The position numbers were made by a program, and so were the translations under genes. A stretch of 64,000 nucleotides of DNA from assembly GCF_004361915.1 (NCBI RefSeq), contig NZ_SNWP01000011.1:682001-746000 (forward strand), in the 5' to 3' direction. Below the pieces are notes generated by a model. That model was not told the DNA's origin. It made no database searches and saw only the letters and a list, made by a program, of their open reading frames with translations. The stretch comes from Sediminibacterium goheungense. GTDB taxonomy: Bacteria > Bacteroidota > Bacteroidia > Chitinophagales > Chitinophagaceae. Positions within the stretch are counted from its first letter, which is position 1. Every line of letters starts with the position of its first letter. This document shows positions 11,133-17,891 of the stretch, piece after piece.

Positions 11133-11483
11133 TTATTGTCTAAGGATTTTTTCCATGGCTTTTCCTTTGGCCAGTTCATCTATCAGTTTATCCATATAGC
11201 GGATTTTCTGCATCAGTGTATCTTCTATTTCTTCTACTCTGTAACCACAGATCACACCCGTAATTTTTGAAACATTCGGATGTATCTGAGGAGCTTCGGC
11301 AAAGAAATTTTCCAGACTTATTTTCTTATCTATCTGATCCTGTAGTTTTTTTTGAGAATAACCGGTGAGCCAGCAAATGATGGTATCCACTTCTTCTTTG
11401 GTGCGTCCTTTCTTTTCGGCTTTGGTAATATAATGGGGGTATACACCAGCGAATGACATTTTAAATACCCTTGCGTTGTCCAT
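11133..11483 (-). CDS. DUF2200 family protein
   Basis: 116 residues, matching the DUF2200 family along its length: start [19 protein letters not shown], the [13 protein letters not shown] segment and ICWLTGYS, with charged helices to the end. The family is widespread and uncharacterised; it is cytoplasmic with no signal or membrane segment. It sits upstream of, and on the same strand as, no obvious partner; the B12-binding gene 77 bases upstream may be cotranscribed. Confidence 0.85.
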   Translation of the reverse strand: MDNARVFKMSFAGVYPHYITKAEKKGRTKEEVDTIICWLTGYSQKKLQDQIDKKISLENFFAEAPQIHPNVSKITGVICGYRVEEIEDTLMQKIRYMDKLIDELAKGKAMEKILRQ

Positions 11484-11560
11484 GATGATTTATGTTCAAA
11501 GTAAATGTATTTATCTCTGATGTATTGATTTGAAAATCATCTGTTGTATTAGATATCGAC

Positions 11561-11977
11561 TCAGAAATTCCTGTTATTGTGTACCCATTCAGTAATATAA
11601 CCTGCAATATCGCCCGTAGCAGTACCGGGTGCAAAGAGTTTACCTACGCCCATTTCATTCAGCGTTTTCATATCATCTTCAGGAATAATGCCACCGCCGG
11701 TGAGTAAAACATCATTCATGCCTTTCTCTTTTAATAGTTGAATTACTTTAGGGAACACTGTCATGTGGGCACCGCTGAGAATACTAATACCGATTGCGTC
11801 AACATCTTCCTGAAGGGCAGCATTTACTACCATTTCCGGAGTCTGGCGAAGACCAGTGTAAATCACTTCCATACCTGCATCGCGTAAAGCCGTTGCAATT
11901 ACTTTGGCGCCACGGTCATGACCATCCAATCCAACTTTGGCAACCAATACCCGAACAGGACGTTTTGCTTTATTCAT
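11561..11977 (-). CDS. Stand-alone cobalamin-binding domain (methylmalonyl-CoA mutase C-terminal type)
   Basis: 138 residues comprising just a B12-binding Rossmann-like domain. The cobalamin motif DxHxxG is present as [11 protein letters not shown], with the later SILSGAH and GGGIIPEDD that cradle the dimethylbenzimidazole tail. It matches the C-terminal domain of mutase large subunits, so it should be the small subunit of a split acyl-CoA mutase; the catalytic subunit is not in this window. It has its own -7 element immediately upstream. Confidence 0.88.
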   Translation of the reverse strand: MNKAKRPVRVLVAKVGLDGHDRGAKVIATALRDAGMEVIYTGLRQTPEMVVNAALQEDVDAIGISILSGAHMTVFPKVIQLLKEKGMNDVLLTGGGIIPEDDMKTLNEMGVGKLFAPGTATGDIAGYITEWVHNNRNF

Positions 11978-11994
11978 GCAATCGATTTATCCTG

Positions 11995-12002
11995 CAAAAA
12001 TA
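11995..12002 (-). promoter_or_regulatory. -7 promoter element of the B12-binding gene
   Basis: Minus strand reads TATTTTTG followed by CAGG, an exact TAnnTTTG match 18 bases upstream of the ATG. Confidence 0.5.
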
Positions 12003-12006
12003 AGGA

Positions 12007-13548
12007 TCATTTTCGTTGAAAACGTGTTTTCAAAACGGCTACGCCCCTTTCTGTAATGGATGACAAGGAATCATTGCCGTTTTCAAACAATATAATTTTT
12101 GTGCCTGTTTCCCGGAACAGCGGGTAATGAATAGAGTCTTTAATGCTCACTTTTTCAAATTGCTGAAATACAATGTCATCTGCATCCGGTATTCTTTTAC
12201 CTACCAGTATCAGGTGTTTGAAATCATATTTCTTGGGCATCCAGAAAAGAAAAGAGGCATTGTCGCTGTATACTTCCGGTAGTCCCAGTTTTTTGGCATG
12301 ATAATTTAAAGCACCTGCTGTATAGTACCCGCGGCAATAAATCAAGGTCTTTTTTTGCTGGCTATCAGGTAAATTTTTATACACTGCAGCTGTTTTTTCT
12401 GCCAGTTCGCGCCAGCCAATCATATCTGCAAAATCCTGTGGCAGGGGGTGGTACTGCTGGTCTTCCCATTTAAAGCTGCCTGTTTTATCTATGCCTTTTT
12501 CATGATACCAGTTTGCCAGTTCCTGTGGTTTCATCATAGGCATTAGCAGTGGCATAATCAAGCATCCAAGTGTAACGGGGATGGCCACAAATACATACCT
12601 GAATATTTTTCCCTTGGTCGCTGTTATTTTTTCAAGATAAAAAGCGCCAAAAGCAAAGAGTATGGGGTAAGCGCCTGCGGCATAATAACTTTTACCATTC
12701 ATGTAAGTTAGTAAGGCAATGATGAAGAGGTAGGTAAATGCTACCATTCGATAAGGCTTCCCTTCCTTCGTAAAAGCTGTGAAGTATATGCCAGTCAGCC
12801 AGATAAACACACAAGGTAGAAACATCATGATTTGATCTGTAAGAAAATCTGCCGGATGGATGAATTGTAACTGCTCCTCTTTCAGTTCTTCCATATGGGC
12901 AATCAAAGGAAACCCATGGTTGTATTGCCAAATAATATTGGGCAGTATGATGAGTAAAGCGATGGCACCGGCGAAATAAATATGTTTATTCAGGTAAATC
13001 GTACGGTGCCTGGTTAGTACTAAAGCAGCCAGCAGGCTGACTGTATAAAAAGCAACAGAATATTTACTCAACATACCAAGACCGATACTGATACCAAAAA
13101 CATAGAGCCAGCTATTTTTATTAGTCTGTATAAATCGTATCAGTGCATATGTATTGAGTGTCCAGAAAAATACATCCAGAAAATTGGGATGGAAATAATA
13201 GAATAAGCGGATATATCCTGTAAAAACAAAGGGAAGAAAAGCGAGAAGTATAGCAAATGTCCGACCACCTAATGAAAGAATGATTCTGCCCATCAGGATA
13301 AAAGTGAAAGAGCCGATCATTGCCGGCCAGATTTTTACCCAGAAGAGGGAGGCGCCGAATGCATTACTGATCCATGCCATAAATGACAACATGGGAGGTA
13401 CTTCTAAAAAGCCCCATGCCAGGTGACGGCCCTCTGCGAGGTATAAGTATTCATCTCGGTGTAGTTCGTAAACAGGATGGACCAGAAAAAAGGGAAGCAA
13501 AAACCGTAAAGTCGCGAGTGCATAGAGCAGTCTTACAGGATTTTTCAT
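12007..13548 (-). CDS. GT39/ArnT-like membrane glycosyltransferase
   Basis: 513 residues with roughly ten hydrophobic helices in the first 350 and a soluble C-terminal domain. The acidic first-loop motif HRDEYLYLAEGRHL is that of the PMT/ArnT (GT39, GT83) families, which use polyprenyl-phosphate sugars on the outer face of the inner membrane. Acceptor (lipid A, protein or glycan) is unknown. It precedes nothing related, so its pathway is not indicated by context. Confidence 0.8.
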   Translation of the reverse strand: MKNPVRLLYALATLRFLLPFFLVHPVYELHRDEYLYLAEGRHLAWGFLEVPPMLSFMAWISNAFGASLFWVKIWPAMIGSFTFILMGRIILSLGGRTFAILLAFLPFVFTGYIRLFYYFHPNFLDVFFWTLNTYALIRFIQTNKNSWLYVFGISIGLGMLSKYSVAFYTVSLLAALVLTRHRTIYLNKHIYFAGAIALLIILPNIIWQYNHGFPLIAHMEELKEEQLQFIHPADFLTDQIMMFLPCVFIWLTGIYFTAFTKEGKPYRMVAFTYLFIIALLTYMNGKSYYAAGAYPILFAFGAFYLEKITATKGKIFRYVFVAIPVTLGCLIMPLLMPMMKPQELANWYHEKGIDKTGSFKWEDQQYHPLPQDFADMIGWRELAEKTAAVYKNLPDSQQKKTLIYCRGYYTAGALNYHAKKLGLPEVYSDNASFLFWMPKKYDFKHLILVGKRIPDADDIVFQQFEKVSIKDSIHYPLFRETGTKIILFENGNDSLSSITERGVAVLKTRFQRK

Positions 13549-13594
13549 GCAGGTTGTTTGCAGAAAGATACAAATGATCCTGTTAATGAGAGGT

Positions 13595-13662
13595 TATTGC
13601 CATAGAAGGCACAGCATCACACAGAAAATTTCTCTGCGTATTCTGTGCCCTCTGCGGCAATA
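13595..13662. repeat. Heptamer array, inverted pair (CTCTGCG type)
   Basis: Left arm from TTGCCATAGAAGGCACAG, right arm CTGTGCCCTCTGCGGCAA. Both read as 7-mers (TCTGTGC, CCTCTGC) and can fold on each other. It fills the space between gltX and the GT39-like gene on the minus strand. Confidence 0.65.
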
Positions 13663-13670
13663 CTATTTTA

Positions 13671-15200
13671 CTAAGACAATAATGAAAGTGTATGCTTAAT
13701 TCGGCTCACTGTGTCTTCTTTTCCAATCAATGCTGCGATGTCAAAAACACCTGGGCCAAATTTACCGCCCACCAGCATAATACGGAAAGGCAGCATTAAC
13801 TCACCTGTTTTCAGTTGGTTGGCTGCAGCCAGTTCTTTAAATTCTTTTTCGAGATCGGAGGCTTCCCATAAAGTGCTCAGTTCATAGGCACGTATGAGTT
13901 CGGTGAAGAACAGGTTTTTCTTTTCATCCCATTTGGGTTTGATGGAATCTGTATCAATCTGTTGTGGTGCCTCAAAAAAGAAAATACCCTGTGCTGTAAA
14001 ATCAGATAATAAAGTACAGCGCTCTTTTACCAGGTTAATAACCGTATGCAGGAATGAAATATCTGTTTCAGTAATATTTTGTGCTGCCAGTAAAGACTGA
14101 ACTGCAGGGGTGAGTGAAGTGGCATCTGACTTTTTGATCCACTCATGATTAAACCACTTGGCTTTTTCATAATCGAATTTAGCACCGCCCTTGTGTACAC
14201 GATCCATCGAGAATTTCTGAATCAATTCCTCCAATGTGAAAATTTCCTGATCTGTGCCATCATTCCAGCCCAGCATCGCCAATAGGTTTACAAAAGCTTC
14301 AGGCATAAATCCTCTTTCTTTAAATCCAATGGTGGTTTCATTGGTTTTCGGATCGGTCCAGTCCATGGCAAATACCGGGAAGCCCAGTCTGTCACCATCA
14401 CGCTTACTGAGTTTGCCGTTACCATCAGGTTTTAATATCAGCGGCAGGTGAGCCCATTGTGGCATGCTTTCTAACCAGCCAAGGTATTTCCACAATAATA
14501 AATGTACCGGTGCAGAAGGCAACCATTCTTCTCCACGAAAAGCATGTGATATCTGCATCAGGTAATCGTCTACTACCACAGCCAAGTGATAGGTAGGCAT
14601 ACCATCTGCTTTCAATAATACTTTATCATCTACCTGTGAAGTATGAAAACTTACTTCGCCGCGTATCATATCTGTAAAACTTACAGTTTCATTTTCCGGC
14701 ATTTTAATACGTATCACATATGGCATGCCTTCATTGAGCAAACGTGTTACTTCTTCTTCACCCAGTGTAAGTGAATTGCGCATTTTGGCACGTATCTGCT
14801 GATTGTATTGCGGAGATGGGTTTTCCGCAGTTTTAAAATCAACACGCATGGCTTCCAGTTCAGCCGGGGTGTCGAATGCATAATAGGCATACCCGTCTTT
14901 AACCAGTTGCTCAGCATACTGTCTGTACATATCCTTTCTCTCACTTTGCCTGTAAGGAGCATAGGGGCCGCCATGTTTCGGGCTCTCATCAGGAATGAGG
15001 CCGCACCATTCCAATGTCTGAAAAATATAGTCTTCCGCGCCGGGTACAAAACGGGTCTGGTCGGTGTCTTCAATACGAAGAATAAAATCACCTCCATTTT
15101 GTTTGGCGAATAAATAATTGAATAAAACGGTTCTTACACCACCGAGGTGAAGTCCGCCAGTGGGAGAGGGCGCAAAACGCACACGTACTTTTCTGTTCAT
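13671..15200 (-). CDS. gltX: Glutamate-tRNA ligase
   Basis: 509 residues from ATG 15198-15200. A frame extending to 15230 is rejected because it runs through the -7 promoter. Class I synthetase signatures are the HIGH equivalent in APSPTGGLHLGGVRT and the KMSKS equivalent KLSKRDGD; the RIEDTD segment for glutamate binding is intact. It charges tRNA-Glu, and in organisms lacking GlnRS also tRNA-Gln. Which applies here cannot be told. Its promoter is only five bases upstream, implying a leaderless or near-leaderless mRNA. Confidence 0.93.
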   Translation of the reverse strand: MNRKVRVRFAPSPTGGLHLGGVRTVLFNYLFAKQNGGDFILRIEDTDQTRFVPGAEDYIFQTLEWCGLIPDESPKHGGPYAPYRQSERKDMYRQYAEQLVKDGYAYYAFDTPAELEAMRVDFKTAENPSPQYNQQIRAKMRNSLTLGEEEVTRLLNEGMPYVIRIKMPENETVSFTDMIRGEVSFHTSQVDDKVLLKADGMPTYHLAVVVDDYLMQISHAFRGEEWLPSAPVHLLLWKYLGWLESMPQWAHLPLILKPDGNGKLSKRDGDRLGFPVFAMDWTDPKTNETTIGFKERGFMPEAFVNLLAMLGWNDGTDQEIFTLEELIQKFSMDRVHKGGAKFDYEKAKWFNHEWIKKSDATSLTPAVQSLLAAQNITETDISFLHTVINLVKERCTLLSDFTAQGIFFFEAPQQIDTDSIKPKWDEKKNLFFTELIRAYELSTLWEASDLEKEFKELAAANQLKTGELMLPFRIMLVGGKFGPGVFDIAALIGKEDTVSRIKHTLSLLS

Positions 15201-15204
15201 GGGG

Positions 15205-15212
15205 CAAAGATA
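15205..15212 (-). promoter_or_regulatory. -7 promoter element of gltX
   Basis: Minus strand TATCTTTG, exact TAnnTTTG, ending four bases before the ATG (TTTG, CCCC, ATG). Confidence 0.55.
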
Positions 15213-15375
15213 GCAGATAGTTGATAGCATATAGCCTATAGGTAATGGCTTATTAGTTATGGAATGAGCTTATAACTTATAGTTCATGGCTAATGGTCAT
15301 TTGTTAAGCAAAGAAGATTTATAAACAATAGGCTACTTGCCATAAACTATCCGCCATAAGCCATCCGCCATCCGC
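15213..15375. repeat. Facing heptamer arrays between divergent promoters
   Basis: Left arm (15213-15300) has words such as GATAGTT, GATAGCA, TATAGCC and TATAGGT; right arm (15339-15375) has GCCATAA, ACTATCC, GCCATAA, GCCATCC, GCCATCC. The words are reverse complements in spirit (GGCTATA versus GCCATAA). On both sides the array runs without break into the sequence GCTATCTTTG that forms the -7 promoter element of the adjacent gene. Confidence 0.65.
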
Positions 15376-15383
15376 TATCTTTG
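15376..15383 (+). promoter_or_regulatory. -7 promoter element of the deacetylase gene
   Basis: TATCTTTG, exact TAnnTTTG, ending four bases before ATG 15388 (TTTG, CTTC, ATG). Mirrors the gltX arrangement. Confidence 0.55.
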
Positions 15384-15387
15384 CTTC

Positions 15388-16002
15388 ATGTATCTCACCA
15401 AAACACCCTGGTGGTTAAGGGCCTTGTATCCCTCACTGGTATGGCGGATGCCTGCCGGGGAGAAAAAAATCTATCTCACATTTGATGATGGTCCGCATCC
15501 TGTTGCAACTCCTTTTGTACTCGATCAACTGGCGGCTTATGGTGCCAAAGCCAGCTTTTTTTGTATTGGTAAAAATGTAGCAGCCAGGCCGGATATTTAT
15601 CAGCGAATACTGGCAGAAGGACATGCTGTGGGTAATCATACTCACCATCACCTGAATGGCTGGAAAACAGATGATGTGGAATATGTCAATGATACGATGC
15701 AGGCCGCTGCATACATTCAATCCAATCTTTTCAGGCCGCCCTACGGAAGGGTTAAAAGATCGCAGATCAGAGGTTTACAGGGAAAGGGGATGAAGATTAT
15801 TATGTGGGATGTATTAAGTGCTGATTTTGATACAAATCTTACCCCACAGGCAAGTTTATCATATGTTTTATACCATACAAAACCCGGCTCTATTGTTTTG
15901 TTTCATGATAGCGAAAAAGCCTGGGAAAGGATGTCGGGATCACTACCAGCCGTTTTACAACATTTTTCAGCCGAAGGATATGCATTTGATAAGCTGATAT
16001 AA
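15388..16002 (+). CDS. Polysaccharide deacetylase (NodB domain)
   Basis: 204 residues forming a single NodB homology domain of carbohydrate esterase family 4. Motif 1 TFDDGPH supplies the catalytic base and metal Asp, motif 2 HTHHH the two metal His, motif 3 RPPYGR; LFHDS near the end is the C-terminal motif with the catalytic His. No classical signal peptide, though an N-terminal amphipathic stretch (WWLRALYPSLVWRM) may associate with membrane. Members de-N-acetylate peptidoglycan or other GlcNAc polymers. Promoter lies four bases before the ATG; terminator follows. Confidence 0.87.
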   Translation: MYLTKTPWWLRALYPSLVWRMPAGEKKIYLTFDDGPHPVATPFVLDQLAAYGAKASFFCIGKNVAARPDIYQRILAEGHAVGNHTHHHLNGWKTDDVEYVNDTMQAAAYIQSNLFRPPYGRVKRSQIRGLQGKGMKIIMWDVLSADFDTNLTPQASLSYVLYHTKPGSIVLFHDSEKAWERMSGSLPAVLQHFSAEGYAFDKLI

Positions 16003-16010
16003 ATAAAAAT

Positions 16011-16032
16011 AGCCGGAGTAGAAACTCCGGCT
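16011..16032 (+). terminator. Intrinsic terminator of the deacetylase gene
   Basis: AGCCGGAGT, 4-base loop, ACTCCGGCT: a perfect 9-bp stem followed by a T-rich tract. Confidence 0.88.
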
Positions 16033-16051
16033 CTGTTTTAATCCGTACCCT

Positions 16052-16108
16052 ATGAAAACAATCTTTTGCCGATTGCTATCGGCATTGAATCTTTTGATCG
16101 CCTGTTGA
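16052..16108 (+). other. Possible 18-codon leader or remnant with hairpin
   Basis: ATG at 16052 opens an 18-codon frame (MKTIFCRLLSALNLLIAC) that looks like the start of a lipoprotein signal and stops at a TGA right after the Cys. A perfect hairpin TGCCGAT-TGCT-ATCGGCA (16067-16084) lies inside it. It may be a truncated lipoprotein gene or chance. It is the only item seen in the 226-base gap before tatD. Confidence 0.2.
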
Positions 16109-16228
16109 TCTTTTTAGGGTCGCTGACTAATAACGAGTAACCAAAACTTTTTATTTTCCGGTCATGAAAAAAAACTGAAATCAGTGGTTTCATGCGGTAG
16201 GCTGGTGAATAATCATCAATTTTATACT

Positions 16229-16996
16229 ATGATGTTGATTGATACCCATTGTCATTTATATTCCACAGAATTTGGTACCGGGAGCCAGGAAATTATTAAC
16301 AGGGCCAGACAGGTAGGGATAGAAAAATTTTACCTGCCGGCGATTGATAGCGAGGTGATAGATGCCATGCTTTCCCTCGAAGCGGCCAATCCCGGAGTAT
16401 GTTATGCCATGATGGGATTGCACCCCTGTTCTGTAAATGAAAAAGTGGAGGAGGAGTTGGCCATTGTATTGGACTGGCTGAATAAGCGACCATTTGTAGC
16501 GGTGGGTGAGATCGGGCTGGATTTTTACTGGGACAAGACTTTTGCCGATCAGCAAAGAAATGCCTTTGCCCGGCAGATGGATTGGGCCCTCGAGCGGAAA
16601 ATGCCCATTGTCATTCATACCCGTAATGCCATGCAGGAAACCATTGATATGGTAAAACCCTATGCAGCAAATGGCCTGAAAGGAATTTTTCACTGTTTTA
16701 GCGGCAGTTATGAATCGGCAAAGCAGATTGTATCGATGGACTTTATGTTGGGTATTGGAGGGGTATTAACGTATAAAAATGCCGGTTTACCTGAAGCGCT
16801 GGATAAAATAGGCCTGGAACATATGGTACTGGAGACAGATGCGCCTTATTTGAGTCCGGTACCTTATCGCGGAAAGCGCAATGAGAGCAGTTATATGATG
16901 GAAGTGGCCAGAAAGCTGGCAGAAGTAAAAAGGGTTACGCTGGATGAAATAGCCACCATTACCACCGCCAATGCCCAAAAAATATTCGGAAGCTGA
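16229..16996 (+). CDS. tatD: TatD-family metal-dependent DNase
   Basis: 255 residues from ATG 16229 (a second ATG follows directly at 16232; a GTG-started longer frame has no family match upstream). TIM-barrel metal ligands are all visible: DTHCHLY at the start, [22 protein letters not shown] and [14 protein letters not shown]. TatD proteins are 3'-5' DNases/RNases in DNA repair and fragment turnover. The exact paralogue (TatD, YcfH, YjjV) is not resolvable. Followed by the tRNA-Ser region. Confidence 0.88.
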   Translation: MMLIDTHCHLYSTEFGTGSQEIINRARQVGIEKFYLPAIDSEVIDAMLSLEAANPGVCYAMMGLHPCSVNEKVEEELAIVLDWLNKRPFVAVGEIGLDFYWDKTFADQQRNAFARQMDWALERKMPIVIHTRNAMQETIDMVKPYAANGLKGIFHCFSGSYESAKQIVSMDFMLGIGGVLTYKNAGLPEALDKIGLEHMVLETDAPYLSPVPYRGKRNESSYMMEVARKLAEVKRVTLDEIATITTANAQKIFGS

Positions 16997-17106
16997 GGGG
17001 GTAAGCATTACTTTTGCAGTCCTTAAAAATACATAGAAATGTTTTGCATTAAGAGAATTGAAGGTGTAAGCATTCCATTTCTCAAGTGTATAAAGTAAAG
17101 TAATAC

Positions 17107-17181
17107 AGAGAGGTGTTCCGCCTAGGCGGATTGAAGTAGTCCCGACGAGTCGGGAGAAAGTGGGTAAACGGGAAACCGTAT
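17107..17181 (+). pseudogene. Degenerate tRNA-Ser copy interrupted by two palindromes
   Basis: Starts AGAGAGGTGT like the tRNA 119 bases downstream. Bases 17156-17181 match the anticodon-arm/variable-arm segment of the true tRNA at 17261-17286 at 24 of 26 positions. Where the D-arm and anticodon stem should be, it carries TCCGCCTAGGCGGA (17117-17130) and TCCCGACGAGTCGGGA (17140-17155). The T-arm and 3' acceptor strand are not recognisable. Read as a decayed duplicate, it cannot fold as a tRNA. Confidence 0.7.
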
Positions 17182-17225
17182 TAAGGAATGAAGTAGTTAA
17201 TATTATAAGAGTAGTAGAAATATAT

Positions 17226-17312
17226 AGAGAGGTGTCCGAGTGGTTGAAGGAGCACGCCTGGAAAGTGTGTATACGGGAAACCGTATCGAGGGTTCGAATC
17301 CCTTCCTCTCTG
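17226..17312 (+). tRNA. tRNA-Ser (anticodon GGA)
   Basis: 87 bases with a 7-bp acceptor stem AGAGAGG/CCTCTCT, G discriminator, D-arm GTCCGAGTGGTTGAAGGAG, anticodon loop CTGGAAA giving GGA, a long variable arm (TACGGGAAACCGTA) and T-arm GGGTTCGAATCCC. The long variable arm confirms a class II serine tRNA. The 3' CCA is not encoded (CTA follows). A terminator follows within five bases. Confidence 0.96.
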
Positions 17313-17316
17313 CTAA

Positions 17317-17345
17317 AAGTCTTACGATTTTCGTAAGGCTTTTTT
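17317..17345 (+). terminator. Terminator of the tRNA-Ser gene
   Basis: GTCTTACGA, TTT, TCGTAAGGC stem (one G-T type mismatch) followed by TTTTTTG. Confidence 0.85.
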
Positions 17346-17459
17346 GTTTCTAGTGCTTCTAAACAATATATTAATCTCTCCTATACACCTTTTCCAATAA
17401 GTATATTTTCATGTACAAATACGCTTTTATTATTGCTCCAAGAGGTTGAGTTTTGACTG

Positions 17460-17726
17460 ATGAACGTAAGTCAATGTTTTTATGTTTACATATTACAAAG
17501 CCTGAAGGATCATTCCTTTTATATTGGTCAATGTAATGATTTGGATAGCCGGATGTCAAAACATTATGATGGTATGAGTAAATATACTGCCAGTAAAAGA
17601 CCACTCCGGCTTGTTTAATTTGAGGTTTTTTCAACAAGAAATGACGCAATAAGACGTGAACGACAAATTAAGGCTATGAAATCAAGAAAGTATATTTTGC
17701 AATTGATTGCGGGTTGGCTCTTATAA
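17460..17726 (+). pseudogene. GIY-YIG nuclease, inactivated by an internal stop
   Basis: Read through, the plus-strand frame from ATG 17460 gives an 88-codon GIY-YIG domain: FYVYILQSLKDHSFYIG, then NDLDSRMSKHYDG and KYTASKRPLRLV. Next comes a TAA at codon 53 (17616-17618) where the family has Tyr (LV-Y-FE). The frame continues FEVFSTRNDAIRRERQIKAM to a stop at 17724-17726. A single base change TAY to TAA explains the loss. Small GIY-YIG genes of this type are often found beside tRNA-Ser in Bacteroidota, which is recollection rather than something shown here. Confidence 0.8.
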
Positions 17727-17742
17727 AGAAGTGGTTGAAAAG

Positions 17743-17757
17743 TCCCGACGCGTCGGA
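17743..17757. repeat. Second copy of the CCCGACG-type palindrome
   Basis: TCCCGACGCGTCGGA with preceding TTGAAAAG resembles the palindrome at 17140-17155 with its preceding TTGAAGTAG. The two copies bracket the tRNA-Ser and GIY-YIG pseudogene. Confidence 0.55.
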
Positions 17758-17819
17758 ATAAGAGAGTTCCCCCAGATTCAAAGCCGACTCCCCCTTAATT
17801 TCTCCTTAATTGCCTTCAG

Positions 17820-17875
17820 GTAATATTCCCTTAACATTGGGGTAACATAGCGGTAACATTGCCGAAATACTTTTG
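17820..17875 (+). promoter_or_regulatory. Pho-box-like 11-bp direct repeats plus -7 element
   Basis: Hexamers GTAATA (17820), TTAACA (17831), GTAACA (17842) and GTAACA (17853) start exactly 11 bases apart. Nine bases after the last one comes TACTTTTG (17868-17875), an exact TAnnTTTG -7 element. A 6-bp core repeated at 11-bp pitch over the -35 region is the layout of PhoB/PhoP boxes; TTAACA is the Bacillus PhoP core. The regulator is therefore inferred, not shown. Confidence 0.6.
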
Positions 17876-17891
17876 CAGCAAAATAAACACT

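Noticed and set aside
16052..16108. Short lipoprotein-like peptide gene
   Set aside because: Only 18 codons ending at the would-be lipidation Cys; kept as a weak 'other' feature, not as a gene.
17371..17649. 92-codon minus-strand frame beside the tRNA-Ser
   Set aside because: It is antisense to the GIY-YIG pseudogene, whose plus-strand read-through translation matches a known nuclease family with one stop codon; the minus-strand product has no family features.
17859..17891. TTG start of the TonB receptor frame
   Set aside because: It lies upstream of the -7 promoter element and in front of the signal peptide; GTG 17892 is preferred. The same argument removes TTG 20804 for the beta-helix lipoprotein.
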